Of a DNA stretch of 64,000 nucleotides, positions 16,183 through 25,181 are shown piece after piece (positions within the stretch are counted from its first letter, which is position 1; each line of letters begins with the position of its first letter). The notes under the pieces were generated by a model. The model saw only the letters and a program-made list of their open reading frames with translations, searched no databases and was not told the DNA's origin. Made by a program: the position numbers and the translations under genes. Source of the DNA: Candidatus Eiseniibacteriota bacterium (GTDB lineage: Bacteria > Orphanbacterota > Orphanbacteria > Orphanbacterales > Orphanbacteraceae); contig JAJRWB010000076.1 of assembly GCA_024276995.1 (NCBI GenBank), positions 1 to 64,000 of the forward strand, read 5' to 3'.

Positions 16183-17781
16183 ATGAGCCGCCGCAGCGCC
16201 GCCGTGCTCCTCGCGGTGATCGTCCTTCTCCGGTTCGTCTCGATGGGAGCGCCTCCTCTCTTCGACAAGACCGAGGGACGCTACGGCGAGATCGGCAGGG
16301 AGATGGCCGTCTCAGGCGACTGGATCACCCCGACGCTTCACGGGGGGGAGCCTTTCTGGGGGAAGCCTCCCCTTCATTTCTGGGCGACCGCCCTGTCGTT
16401 TCGTCTCTTCGGCGTGAACGAAACAGCGGCGCGCCTCCCCGGTTTTCTTGCCGGAATCGGAATATTGATCATAACTTACCGGCTCGCCCTCATGTTGTTT
16501 CGAGATCCTCCCGCCGCCCGGACCGCCGTCGTTCTCCTCGCCTCCTCGATGCTCCACTTCCTTCTCGGCGGCCAGGTTCTCCTCGACGGTACGTTCACCC
16601 TCACCCTCACCGGCGCCCTGGCGTCCTTCGGGAGGATCGTCGCGGGTGACCGCCGCAGGAGCGTCGGTCTCCTCTTTTTCGCGTTTCTCGGACTCGCCCT
16701 TCTCGCCAAGGGACCGATCGGCCCGGTGCTCGTGTTCCTCGCCGTGGCGATCCACGCCGCCTGGTCGAGGAGCACCGCCGCTTTTCGCGGGCTCCCTCTC
16801 CTGGCCGGTCCGATCGTCACCCTCCTCATCGCCGCCCCCTGGTACGTGCTCGCCGAACGGCGCACCCCCGGCTTCCTTCGCTATTTCTTCGTGAATGAAC
16901 ACCTGCTCCGCTACACGAAGAGCGATTACGGCGACCTGTACGGCCACGGCCACGTGGCGCCCTACGGCATGATCTGGCTTCTCGCCGCCGCCGCGTTCCT
17001 CCCGTGGACACCGCTTCTTGCCGTGCGCGCGTGGGGCGCGCTTCGCACCCCCCGGCGCGCGACGGACAGGACGATCGACGACACCGAGTGCTTCTTATGG
17101 GCATGGGCGCTTGCCCCGCTCCTTTTCTTCACCCTCTCCCGTTCCCTCTCCTTCCCGTACATCTTCCCCGCCCTCCCCCCGTTCGCCCTCCTCGTGGTGC
17201 GCCGCTTCCGCGCGCCGTCGCGCGCCGTCACGCTCGGCGCCGGTATCACCGTCGCCCTTCTCCTCGCCGGTGCAGTGTACGGCGCCATCGATTTCGCGCC
17301 GCCGGCGCACGACACGGTACTCCTCGTCGCGCCGCTCCTGCTCATCGCTCTCGCCTTGGTCGTCGCCGGCCGTTTGCGCAACCGGTCGACGGCGCTGATC
17401 ACCGCCGCCATGGTGATCCCGGCGGCGGTCACGCAACTCAGCCTCTTCTGGAGCGACGAGATCGGTGCGCAAAAGTCGACGCGTATCCTTGCCGACACGG
17501 TCGCACGGGACTGGGAGGAAGGCGATGTACTCTTCTTCGACGGTCTCCCCCTTTCGGCGGAGTTCTATTTCCGCGGCGCGGCGCGCGATCTTCATGGCGA
17601 CGCCGCCGCCTTGGAAGAGGAAGCCGCCGCCGGGTGGGAGGAGAAGATTCTCTTTGTGCGAAAAGGCCGCGTGGAGTATCTTTCCTCGGCCGGATCATCC
17701 TTTCTCGAAAGGGAAGGAGAGGTCGGCCGGTACGTCCGGTACCGGTTCCGCGCGCCTGTGGGCGGTGCCCAAGAGGAGTGA
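16183..17781 (+). CDS. ArnT-like GT39/GT-C family glycosyltransferase
   Basis: Polytopic membrane glycosyltransferase of the PMT/ArnT superfamily, using polyprenyl-phosphate sugars on the outer face of the inner membrane. 532 residues. The first periplasmic loop has the ArnT-type DKTEGRYGEIGREM (acidic/Arg pair) and GEPFWGKPPLHFWATALSFRLFG; about 11-12 hydrophobic helices follow, and a soluble C-terminal domain of about 90 residues. ATG at 16183 (MSRRSAAV) is chosen over the frame start at 16147, which overlaps recD2. It lies 16 bases after recD2 and precedes a PAP2-family enzyme, consistent with lipid or lipid-A modification. Acceptor unknown. Confidence 0.88.
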   Translation: MSRRSAAVLLAVIVLLRFVSMGAPPLFDKTEGRYGEIGREMAVSGDWITPTLHGGEPFWGKPPLHFWATALSFRLFGVNETAARLPGFLAGIGILIITYRLALMLFRDPPAARTAVVLLASSMLHFLLGGQVLLDGTFTLTLTGALASFGRIVAGDRRRSVGLLFFAFLGLALLAKGPIGPVLVFLAVAIHAAWSRSTAAFRGLPLLAGPIVTLLIAAPWYVLAERRTPGFLRYFFVNEHLLRYTKSDYGDLYGHGHVAPYGMIWLLAAAAFLPWTPLLAVRAWGALRTPRRATDRTIDDTECFLWAWALAPLLFFTLSRSLSFPYIFPALPPFALLVVRRFRAPSRAVTLGAGITVALLLAGAVYGAIDFAPPAHDTVLLVAPLLLIALALVVAGRLRNRSTALITAAMVIPAAVTQLSLFWSDEIGAQKSTRILADTVARDWEEGDVLFFDGLPLSAEFYFRGAARDLHGDAAALEEEAAAGWEEKILFVRKGRVEYLSSAGSSFLEREGEVGRYVRYRFRAPVGGAQEE

Positions 17782-17792
17782 TCATTCGGTAT

Positions 17793-18839
17793 ATGACGGG
17801 AATCGAATCAGCGGAAAAGGAATTCCCCCGCCCCCGCTGGAGAGCGATCGGCCGGGTGCTCGGCGTCGTGCGCCGTCTCCGGGCGGAGGAGTTCCTCTTC
17901 ACCCTCCTTTTTCTTCCCTCCACGGTGATCACGCTGAAGGCGAATTTCGACCTCCACCAGACGGGTATTCATTCTCGGAAGATCGAAGGGGGCCTTCTCC
18001 GGCTCGCCGTCGTCGTTTTCGTGGCGCTTCTCGTTCCGTTTCTCCACCGAGTGAAAGGGAGGATGAAGAGGGGCGCGGCCAGGGAGATCGTCCTCTTCTT
18101 CCGGACGTTCCTCCCTTTCGTCCTTTGCTCCGCCATCTACACGAACCTTCACGACACGATTCGCTACGTCAATCCCCACGACATCCATGACAAGCTCGTC
18201 GCCATCGAGGGATGGCTCTTCGGCGGCCAGCCGGTGGTGTGGGCGGAGCGGTTCATCACGCCGGCGCGAACCGATTTCTTCAGTTTCTTCTACACCAATT
18301 TCTTCCTCCTCACGATCATCGTACCGGTGGTGCTCTGGTTCACCGGCCGCCGCCGCGAAGCGCGGCAGGCGCAGCTCGGGATCATCATCTGTTTCTACAC
18401 GGGGTATATCTTCTATATCCTCTTTCCCGCGGCGCCGCCGAGGCTCTATCTCGAGTCGCTCGGTGCGTTCTCCGTCGACCTGAAAGGAGGGGCGCTCACC
18501 ACGTTTCAGCACGCCCTCGTGGAGATGATGCCGAACCATGCCTCGCGGGCGGCCTTTCCGAGCCTCCACACCGCCGTGAGCCTCGTGGTGCTCACGTACG
18601 CGTGGAAATACACAAGGAAGCTCTTCCTCCCGCTCCTCCTCTTCGTGATCGGCCTGCTCGCATCGACGATCTACCTGAGACATCATTACGTGGTCGACTT
18701 GATCGCGGGGGCCGCCCTCGTGCCGTGGGCCTTTTGGATCACCCCCCACTTCGACCGGTGGTGGCGGGGCGGCCGACCGCCGTACGATCTCGGCGACGAG
18801 GAGGGCGGCGGCGTTGACATCGGCGTCACGCCTTCCTAA
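17793..18839 (+). CDS. PAP2-superfamily membrane phosphatase/transferase (PAP2_3, inositolphosphotransferase-like)
   Basis: Integral membrane enzyme of 348 residues with six or more helices. It carries the C2 motif FPSLHTAVSL and C3-like STIYLRHHYVVDLIAG, with FPAAPPRLYLESLG in place of the classical KxxxxxxRP motif. That is the pattern of the PAP2_3 branch, which includes inositol-phosphoryl-ceramide synthase-like proteins. These act on lipid phosphates or exchange lipid head groups. ATG at 17793 is used; an in-frame GTG at 17778 overlaps the upstream stop but sits too close to its GAGGAG. Coupled to the upstream ArnT-like gene, suggesting a shared lipid-modification task. The trxA promoter lies in its last codons. 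Confidence 0.85.
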   Translation: MTGIESAEKEFPRPRWRAIGRVLGVVRRLRAEEFLFTLLFLPSTVITLKANFDLHQTGIHSRKIEGGLLRLAVVVFVALLVPFLHRVKGRMKRGAAREIVLFFRTFLPFVLCSAIYTNLHDTIRYVNPHDIHDKLVAIEGWLFGGQPVVWAERFITPARTDFFSFFYTNFFLLTIIVPVVLWFTGRRREARQAQLGIIICFYTGYIFYILFPAAPPRLYLESLGAFSVDLKGGALTTFQHALVEMMPNHASRAAFPSLHTAVSLVVLTYAWKYTRKLFLPLLLFVIGLLASTIYLRHHYVVDLIAGAALVPWAFWITPHFDRWWRGGRPPYDLGDEEGGGVDIGVTPS

Positions 18840-18842
18840 ACT
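18814..18842 (+). promoter_or_regulatory. Sigma-70-type promoter for trxA
   Basis: TTGACA (18814-18819), a 17-base spacer and TAAACT (18837-18842). The element overlaps the 3' end and stop codon of the PAP2 gene. A start near 18849 gives a leader of about 70 bases ahead of the thioredoxin GTG. Confidence 0.75.
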
Positions 18843-18918
18843 CTCTGTGGATCGTTTGACGGGACGATCCCCGTTACCGGCGCGCGCCGGAGTCCGCGGC
18901 TAACGAAAGGAGACTTCT

Positions 18919-19251
18919 GTGGCTTCCGAATACGTGATCGACGTCACCGACGGCGATTTCCAGGAGAAGGTCGTATCTTCCGAGGTGCCGATTATCGCCG
19001 ATTTCTGGGCGGAATGGTGCGGGCCGTGCAAGCGGATCGGCCCCGTGCTCGAAGAGGTGGCCGGCGAGTACGGCGGGAAAATCATGGTGGCGAAAGTCGA
19101 TGTCGACTCGAATCCGGGCACGGCATCGAGTTTCGGCATCCGGAGCATACCGACGCTCCTCTTCTTCCGGAATGGAGAGGTGGTGGACACCGTGATCGGC
19201 GCCGTCGGCAAGGACGAGATCACGAAGAAGATCGACAAGATTCTCGAATGA
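18919..19251 (+). CDS. trxA: Thioredoxin
   Basis: Cytoplasmic thiol-disulfide reductant. 110 residues, the standard size. The active site WCGPC (Cys34, Cys37) lies in IIADFWAEWCGPCKRIGP, and the cis-proline loop reads RSIPTLLFFRNGEVVDTVIGA. GTG start at 18919 with GAAAGGAGA 6 bases upstream. It has its own promoter (18814-18842) and a strong terminator (19284-19318), so it is a single-gene unit. It is a plausible electron donor for thiol peroxidases such as the AhpD-like selenoprotein at 44 kb. Confidence 0.97.
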   Translation: MASEYVIDVTDGDFQEKVVSSEVPIIADFWAEWCGPCKRIGPVLEEVAGEYGGKIMVAKVDVDSNPGTASSFGIRSIPTLLFFRNGEVVDTVIGAVGKDEITKKIDKILE

Positions 19252-19283
19252 CCCTTCCCGGGCCGCTCGAACCGTCCGGCCGG

Positions 19284-19318
19284 TCCGCTCCCGCAGCAGG
19301 CGGGGGCGGATCTTTTTT
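19284..19318 (+). terminator. Intrinsic terminator after trxA
   Basis: 11-bp GC-rich stem (19284-19294 with 19300-19310, one G-U pair) with loop AGCAG, followed directly by TCTTTTTT (19311-19318). A textbook rho-independent terminator, 32 bases after the trxA stop. Confidence 0.88.
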
Positions 19319-19341
19319 CCGGGCCTGAAAGGGACCGCCTC

Positions 19342-19914
19342 TTGGACCCGCTCGAGGAACTCCATCGTGGCGCCTTGGCGTGCCGGCGGTGCGCCCTGGC
19401 GAAAACCCGCGGCCGCGTCGTCTTCGGGAGTGGCCATGCCGGAGCGTCGATCCTTCTGATCGGCGAGGCGCCGGGGGCGAACGAGGATCGGGGGGGACTC
19501 CCTTTCATCGGACAGGCGGGCAAGTTGCTCGACCGGGCGCTCGCCGAAGCGGCCCTTCGCCGGGAGGATCTGTACATCGCCAATGTGCTGAAGTGCAGGC
19601 CCCCGGGGAACAGGAACCCGAAGAGAGACGAGATCGAGCAGTGCCGGCCGTGGCTCGAAGGGCAGATCGAGGCGATCGACCCGGGGGTGATCGTGCCGAT
19701 GGGGAACTTCGCGCTCAAACTCTTCGCCGGCGCGTCGATCACTATCGGGAAGGCCCGCGGGAAGCGTTTCGGCCATGGCGGCCGTGCGGTGCTTCCGATC
19801 TACCATCCCGCGGCGCTGCTCTACAACCGGTCTCTTCTCCCCCTCTTCCACGAGGATATGCGGAGCGTGGCCGCACTCGCCGCGTGCACCGAGCAGGGCG
19901 CCGGCGGAGGATGA
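19342..19914 (+). CDS. Family 4 (Fe-S) uracil-DNA glycosylase
   Basis: Removes uracil from DNA in base-excision repair. 190 residues. The four cluster cysteines of family 4 are present: Cys14 and Cys17 (ACRRCAL), Cys85 (VLKCRPPGNRNP) and Cys101 (EQCRPWL). Active-site segments are LLIGEAPGANEDRGGLPF, the Phe-containing GLPFIGQAG stretch and PIYHPAALLYN. TTG start at 19342 with AAGGGA 8 bases upstream is the only sensible start. It follows the trxA terminator and overlaps the prepilin peptidase region by at most a few bases. Confidence 0.92.
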   Translation: MDPLEELHRGALACRRCALAKTRGRVVFGSGHAGASILLIGEAPGANEDRGGLPFIGQAGKLLDRALAEAALRREDLYIANVLKCRPPGNRNPKRDEIEQCRPWLEGQIEAIDPGVIVPMGNFALKLFAGASITIGKARGKRFGHGGRAVLPIYHPAALLYNRSLLPLFHEDMRSVAALAACTEQGAGGG

Positions 19915-19922
19915 CAACGGGT

Positions 19923-20708
19923 ATGACGGAACCGGACGGGCTGATTCTCTTCTTCGCTTTCCTCTTCGGGCTGAACATCGGCAGCTTCCTGAACGTCTGC
20001 ATCTATCGCCTCCCCCGTGGGAAGTCGATCGTCTCGCCCCCCTCGTCGTGCCCGCGCTGCTCGAAGCGGATCGCCTGGCGGGACAACATCCCGGTGCTCG
20101 GTTACCTCTTCCTCCGCGGCCGCTGCCGGCATTGCGCCGCGTCGATTTCGCCGCGCTACCCTGCGGTGGAGATCGCCACGGCGCTCCTCTTCCTCTTCGT
20201 CGCCCTCCGTTTTCCCCTCGACTGGCGGATCGTCTTTCCCCTCTACTACGGGTCGGTGCTCCTCGTGGTCACCCTCACCGACTTCGACCTGAAGCTGATT
20301 CCCGACTCGCTCACACTGCCGGGCATCGTGGTCGGGCTGATCTTTCACGGCTGGCTCGGCGGCGCATGGCTCGACTCGATCCTCGGCGTCCTCGCCGGGG
20401 GCGGCACTCTCTTCCTCATCGCCGAGATCTACCTCCGCCTGAGGAAGCGGGAGGGGATGGGTGGGGGGGATGTGAAACTCGCCGCCATGATGGGCGCCTT
20501 CCTCGGATGGAAGGTCGTCTTCATCGTTCTGTTCCTATCTTCTTTTCTTGGAGGGCTTTTCGGAGCAGCTCTCATGTTATTCCAGAAGAAGAGCGGTGGT
20601 GCGGAGATCCCCTTCGGCGTTTTCCTCGCCCCCGTCGGTTTCCTCGCACTCTTCTGGGGAGAAGCGTGGATCGCCTGGTATATCGGCGCTTTCGTCATTC
20701 CCCGCTGA
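19923..20708 (+). CDS. pilD: Prepilin peptidase/N-methyltransferase (A24 family)
   Basis: Bifunctional inner-membrane aspartic protease that cleaves and N-methylates type IV prepilins and pseudopilins. 261 residues. Order: N-terminal helix with GLNIGSFLNVCIYRLPRG, the zinc tetracysteine site CPRC...CRHC (DNIPVLGYLFLRGRCRHC), then the catalytic Asp motifs LTDFDLKLIPD and GMGGGDVKLAAMMG. ATG 19923 is preferred because GGAGG lies 12 bases upstream; an in-frame ATG at 19911 overlaps the udg stop (ATGA) but leaves no space for that site. No pilin genes are nearby. The 3' end overlaps rlmE on the opposite strand by 14 bases. Confidence 0.94.
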   Translation: MTEPDGLILFFAFLFGLNIGSFLNVCIYRLPRGKSIVSPPSSCPRCSKRIAWRDNIPVLGYLFLRGRCRHCAASISPRYPAVEIATALLFLFVALRFPLDWRIVFPLYYGSVLLVVTLTDFDLKLIPDSLTLPGIVVGLIFHGWLGGAWLDSILGVLAGGGTLFLIAEIYLRLRKREGMGGGDVKLAAMMGAFLGWKVVFIVLFLSSFLGGLFGAALMLFQKKSGGAEIPFGVFLAPVGFLALFWGEAWIAWYIGAFVIPR

Positions 20709-21309
20709 CGTCCGCCCTCTCTCCGATCAAGCCGATGCCGACCAGAAAGATCTCCACACTCCGTTTCCGCGAACTCTTCGGCTTCGATTCGACGAGCTTT
20801 CGAAACGCCGGGAGCACCTCGGCGCGGAAAGGGGGATAGTCCTCGCCCTGGAAGACCTTCGCCACCCAGGTTCCCCCCGGGCGGAGGAGGAGGCGGGCGA
20901 TTTCGAAGGAACGGCGCGCCAACTCGACCGAGCGGGCGTGGTCCGCCCAGGCGACGCCGGTGGTGGCGGGCGCCGCATCGGAGATCACCCGGTCGAAACG
21001 GTTCGCCACGGCGCGAAGCCGTTCGAGATCGAGGTCGTACAGGTCGGCGCGGATCACCGTGACCCATCCGGGGAGGTCGATCTTCACATCTGAAAGATCG
21101 ACGCCCGCCACGACGCCGGAGGGACCGACGCGCCGGGCGGCGTACTGGAGCCACGAGCCGGGCGCGCAGCCGAGGTCGAGCACGCTCTGTCCCGGCCGGA
21201 AGAGGCGGTGTTTCCTGTCGATTTCGCGGAGCTTGTAGACCGAACGGGCGGCGAATCCCTCGCGCTTCGCGCGGCGGAACCAGGGGTCCTCCTTATTGAA
21301 CCGACTCAC
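20695..21309 (-). CDS. rlmE: 23S rRNA (uridine-2'-O)-methyltransferase RlmE (FtsJ)
   Basis: Methylates the 2'-O of U2552 in the 23S A-loop, a late 50S assembly step. 204 residues. SAM site VLDLGCAPGSWLQYAARRV, then GVDLSD and the catalytic K-D-K-E tetrad visible as Lys26 (ARSVYKL), Asp in DRVISDAAP, Lys in WVAKVFQGED and Glu near RSVEIFLVG. Opening residues with DPWFRRAKREGFAARSVYKL are typical. Its ATG overlaps the ptsN stop by 3-4 bases, so they form one minus-strand unit. Confidence 0.95.
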   Translation of the reverse strand: MSRFNKEDPWFRRAKREGFAARSVYKLREIDRKHRLFRPGQSVLDLGCAPGSWLQYAARRVGPSGVVAGVDLSDVKIDLPGWVTVIRADLYDLDLERLRAVANRFDRVISDAAPATTGVAWADHARSVELARRSFEIARLLLRPGGTWVAKVFQGEDYPPFRAEVLPAFRKLVESKPKSSRKRSVEIFLVGIGLIGERADVSGE

Positions 21310-21770
21310 GTCTTCGCTTCGATCAGAATCCGCGCGACCGACTCGGGGTCTTTCGCGCCGAGAAGGTCGGACTGCACCTTCTCCTGTTTGAGAAGACGCG
21401 CCATGGTGGCGAGCGCTTGGACATGCGCGGCGGTCGCGTCTTTCGGCGAGACGAGGAGGAAAATGAAGCGGCTCGGCGCACCATCGGGGGCATCGAAGTC
21501 GATGCCGTCGGGAACGAGGGCGAACGAGGCGGAAAGCCGCTCCGACCCGGCGGTCCTGCAGTGGGGCACCGCCACGCCGTGCTCGAGTCCCGTCCCCTTC
21601 TCCTTTTCACGGGAGATGAGATCGGAGAGCGCCTTGCGTGGATCCTTCAGCTGTCCGTCCGCCGCCAGAGTGTCGATCATCTCCCGAAGGAGGTCGAACT
21701 TCTCCTTCGACGAAGGGGCGACGAGCACTGCTTTCTTATCGAGAAAATCTTCTATCTGCACGTGATTCAC
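21306..21770 (-). CDS. ptsN: PTS EIIA-type (PtsN/fructose family) regulatory protein
   Basis: EIIA domain of the fructose/nitrogen PTS, 154 residues. The phosphorylatable His is His70 in GVAVPHCRT, preceded by EKGTGLEHG; FIFLLVSPKDATAAHVQALATMARLL is the usual C-terminal half. With no EIIB/EIIC partner in the window, a regulatory role like that of PtsN is likelier than sugar uptake. The start is GTG at 21770 with CAGGAGAA upstream. Operon with rlmE. Confidence 0.9.
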   Translation of the reverse strand: MNHVQIEDFLDKKAVLVAPSSKEKFDLLREMIDTLAADGQLKDPRKALSDLISREKEKGTGLEHGVAVPHCRTAGSERLSASFALVPDGIDFDAPDGAPSRFIFLLVSPKDATAAHVQALATMARLLKQEKVQSDLLGAKDPESVARILIEAKT

Positions 21771-21952
21771 TTCTCCTGCCGCGAAGGCGCTTCCGCCCGT
21801 TATCTCGCCGGGTTGTCGGTTCGGATATGCCCTGCTAGACTGGTAGGGCCGTCCGGGAATGGTACGTCGCGGGCGGTGAATATGGCAAGATCATTATCCG
21901 TTCGCATCCGGGGGGCGCTTCCGCTCCGGATGGATGAGGCGGCACGCTTCTT

Positions 21953-24900
21953 ATGGATGATCGGAAACGCTCCCGATGGATCGGCCCGCTTTCCCTTCTT
22001 CTCGCCGGGGTAGGGGGGAGTCTCGTCGCGCCTGTACTCTTCCGGGAGGTGCGCGCCTCGTTCGGCGCCACGTCCGGCGTGATCGGTCCCCTGTGGGCTT
22101 TCTTCTTCGCCGGCGCGGCGGCGGGGACGTTTTCCTACCGGCTCGGCGCCCGAGGGAGATGGCCCTTCTCTTTCGGACTCATGCCGCTGTTCGGCGTGCT
22201 TCTCCCTTTCCTTCCCTCTATCGGAGCGACCGGCGCGCCGTACATTCTTCTCCTGATCGTCCTTTGTTTCGCCGGGTTCATCTTCTCCCGGTTCGCCGCA
22301 TCGGCGGCGACCGGGGATGTCGGCGTGCTTTCTCCGGCATCTCTCGCGGCGGGAGTTTTTCTCGGATCGATCTTCGCTCTCAGGTTCCTTCCGGCATGGG
22401 GGAACAGGCCCGTTCTCGTCGCGGCGTGGGTCGCTCTCGCCGGAGCATCGATCGCCGCCTCCTCGTCGCGCCGGACGGCGAGGGAAAGGGACGTCACCCT
22501 TTCCGTCGACCGACCGGAGACGGAAGGGGAGATTCCCTTTTTTCCGGCGCTCCTCGTGCTTGCGGGCGTGGCGATCGGACTCTTCCTTGTCGGCGCGGGC
22601 AGGGTGCTCGACATGGTATGCGGCGCCACGATGCGGATGGAGCTGATCGAAGCGGCCGCCGCGGCGGGAGGGATCGCCGCCGGTTTCCTGGCGGCCGGCT
22701 CGGCGGCGCGCAGAAGCGGCCCGATCCTCTTCGCTCCCGCCGCGATCCTCGCCGCCGCGGCGGCGGCGGGGATCGTCTCTCTTCACGGCGCGTTTCCAGG
22801 CCTCTTCGTCGATCTTTCGGGGGGACACGGCTACCGTTTCGAGGCGCTTCTCCGGGCGAAGGAGATCGTCGCGGCGTTGATCATCGCCCCGTGCGCCTTC
22901 TTCGCCGCCGCCTCCGTCGCTCTCGGCGCGCGGGGCGTCGTCGCCGTCTCCGGGACACGGCGTTTCGCCGCGGCGGCGGCCGGTCTCGCCGTCGCCTTCG
23001 CCGCGGCGCCGTCGCTCATCGTGCGGGCGACCCTCCCGGGGGATCTCCTTTTCGGGACGCTCCTCTTTTTCCTCATCGCGGTGATCGGCGTCTCCCGCCG
23101 GAGTGGACGGAAGGCGAAGGCCGCGGTGCGGGCCGTCGCGCTGCTCGGTTTCGCCGCGACACTTCTTGCCCTCGTCCAGCCGGTGGAGTGGCAAAGCGCC
23201 CGGCTCGCATCGGGGGCGTATCGCCGGATCAACACGATACTCAAGCAGCGCGCGTCGGAAGGGGGCGAGCAGCCGCCCGATTCGCTCCTCTACTATGGGG
23301 AGGGGAGAAGCAGCACGTATGCCGTCGCTTCGACCCCCCTCGGCCCGACGCTCCTGAAAAACGGTTCGGACGACACGGGCGACGGACTCTATTCATCGGT
23401 CGATATTCTCCTCGGGAGACTTCCCCTCCTCTTTCGCCCGGCACCGCCCCGCATCCTTCTCCTCGGGGCCGGTCGCGGGATCACCGCCGGATCGCTTCTC
23501 GAGATGGAAGTCGACTCCGTCCTCGTGGTGGAACCGGAGGAGGAGCGTATCGACGCCACCCGCGCGCTGGGCGAGCAAAACGGCGAGTACTGGACCGACC
23601 GGAGATTCCACCTGATCCGGAGCGATCCGGGCCGGTTCCTCGGTACGTCGACCGGAGAATTCGAGCTGATCATCGCGCAGCCGTACGACGTGTGGAGCAT
23701 CACCGGCGCCGTTCGGGGGACGGAGGACTTCTACCGGAAGGTGAAGGGCCGTCTCGCGAAGGGGGGAATCTTCTCCGCGTGGGTGCCGCTCATCGGTGTG
23801 GGCGAGGACGACGTGAAATCGATGCTCGCGACGATCGCGGCGGTCTTCCCGCGGATCGTGGCGTTCCAGGCGGCCCGCCATGACGGGCTCGTGGTGCTCG
23901 CGGGGGAAGAGCCGTTCCGTCTCCGTGTCGAGGCGCTCGTCAATCGATGGCGGGGAACCGGCTTCGGCGACGAGTTCGCCACCGCCGGTATCAGCGCCGC
24001 CGCGGACCTGATGCCGTTCGCCCGCTTCGACGAGACGGCCGGCGCGACGCTCTTCGGTGCGGCGCGGTTGAACGACCGGCGGAAAACCCCGGTGGAGTTC
24101 GGGGCGGAGATGGCGCTTGCCGACCTTTCCGGAAGAAACTATCTCGATCTGATCCGCTCGGTCCCCTGGGACGGGCGATCGATTCTCGATTTCGAAGGGC
24201 TCGACGATGAGACGAAGGCCGATTTCCTCTACCGGGCGGGACGCGCTTTCCGCCGGACCGCCGATCCGGAGCATGGATACCCGTTCGCCGAAGAGGCGTA
24301 TCGACTCGCCCCCTCCACCGGCAGAGCGCTCCTGCTCGCCTATTTCGTGAAGGTGCTCGACGGCGACATGGAGCGAGTGCTCTCCATCGAGGAGGAGGCG
24401 CTCCGGCGCGACCCCGACAACGGGATGATGATCCGGAACTACGCGGACGATCTCTTCGTCGCAGGGAGGTACGAAAAGTGCATCGCGTACATGACCGACG
24501 TGATCGACCGCGGATTCGAACCTCCATGGTGCTACCTGATCCGGGGGAAAGCGTACACCATGCTCGACCGGCTTGACGAGGCGATCCGGGACATCGGCAA
24601 GGCGAAGGAACTCGACCGTCTCCAAGACAGACGGGGCAACATCAACTATTTTCTCGGTATGGCCTATAAGAGGCGGGGCGATCTCGAGAAATCGAATTAT
24701 TACCTGTCAAGGGCGATCGGGACGAACCCGAGGCACTACAACGCCCGCTACAATTTCGGAGAGAACAAGGTGAAGCTCGGGAAGCTCGCCCGCGACGAGT
24801 TCGAGGCGAACTACTACGCGCCATTCAACCGATCGCGCGCCGATTCTCTCTACCGGCTCGCGTCCGCCGATTTCTTCCGGCCCGAGAAGGCCGCCCAGGT

Positions 24901-25156
24901 GGAGCGGGATCTGGTGCTGATCATCAACACGACACCGAACCATATGGGCGCGTATCTGCTGCTCGCCGAGTTCTACTGGCGCGCCGGGAATGATGCGAAG
25001 GAAGGGGAAGCGATCAGCCGGATGGTGTCCCATTTCCAGGGGAGCGCCAAGTGTCTCGCCCTTCTCGACAACTATCTGGCGCGGACCGGGGGGCCGGAGA
25101 AGCGCGCCCGGTACCGCCGGATCATCCATGATGTGCTGAGCCGGGCCGGTTCGTGA
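21953..25156 (+). CDS. Membrane spermidine-synthase-like protein with C-terminal TPR domain
   Basis: 1067-residue three-part protein: 12 or so membrane helices (residues 1-405, MFS-like, very Ala/Gly-rich), a spermidine-synthase-like Rossmann domain (about 420-690; RILLLGAGRGITAGSLLEM, VLVVEPEEERI, FELIIAQPYDVWS), and tetratricopeptide repeats (about 760-1060; WCYLIRGKAYTMLDRLDEAIRDIGKAKEL, INYFLGMAYKRRGDLEKSNYYLSRAI). The strand after the cofactor site ends IIAQPYD rather than the IIxDxxD of true spermidine synthases, so the polyamine chemistry is questionable. Such fusions are common in uncultured phyla and have no established role. ATG at 21953 has only a weak ribosome binding site. It converges on the PIG-L gene with a 25-base gap. 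Confidence 0.83.
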   Translation: MDDRKRSRWIGPLSLLLAGVGGSLVAPVLFREVRASFGATSGVIGPLWAFFFAGAAAGTFSYRLGARGRWPFSFGLMPLFGVLLPFLPSIGATGAPYILLLIVLCFAGFIFSRFAASAATGDVGVLSPASLAAGVFLGSIFALRFLPAWGNRPVLVAAWVALAGASIAASSSRRTARERDVTLSVDRPETEGEIPFFPALLVLAGVAIGLFLVGAGRVLDMVCGATMRMELIEAAAAAGGIAAGFLAAGSAARRSGPILFAPAAILAAAAAAGIVSLHGAFPGLFVDLSGGHGYRFEALLRAKEIVAALIIAPCAFFAAASVALGARGVVAVSGTRRFAAAAAGLAVAFAAAPSLIVRATLPGDLLFGTLLFFLIAVIGVSRRSGRKAKAAVRAVALLGFAATLLALVQPVEWQSARLASGAYRRINTILKQRASEGGEQPPDSLLYYGEGRSSTYAVASTPLGPTLLKNGSDDTGDGLYSSVDILLGRLPLLFRPAPPRILLLGAGRGITAGSLLEMEVDSVLVVEPEEERIDATRALGEQNGEYWTDRRFHLIRSDPGRFLGTSTGEFELIIAQPYDVWSITGAVRGTEDFYRKVKGRLAKGGIFSAWVPLIGVGEDDVKSMLATIAAVFPRIVAFQAARHDGLVVLAGEEPFRLRVEALVNRWRGTGFGDEFATAGISAAADLMPFARFDETAGATLFGAARLNDRRKTPVEFGAEMALADLSGRNYLDLIRSVPWDGRSILDFEGLDDETKADFLYRAGRAFRRTADPEHGYPFAEEAYRLAPSTGRALLLAYFVKVLDGDMERVLSIEEEALRRDPDNGMMIRNYADDLFVAGRYEKCIAYMTDVIDRGFEPPWCYLIRGKAYTMLDRLDEAIRDIGKAKELDRLQDRRGNINYFLGMAYKRRGDLEKSNYYLSRAIGTNPRHYNARYNFGENKVKLGKLARDEFEANYYAPFNRSRADSLYRLASADFFRPEKAAQVERDLVLIINTTPNHMGAYLLLAEFYWRAGNDAKEGEAISRMVSHFQGSAKCLALLDNYLARTGGPEKRARYRRIIHDVLSRAGS

Positions 25157-25181
25157 GCGGTCCGCGCCCGGACGACCGGCG

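Noticed and set aside
24505-24530. tRNA-like T-arm sequence (GGTTCGAATCC on the minus strand)
   Set aside because: It lies inside the TPR part of an intact coding gene and no cloverleaf can be formed around it.
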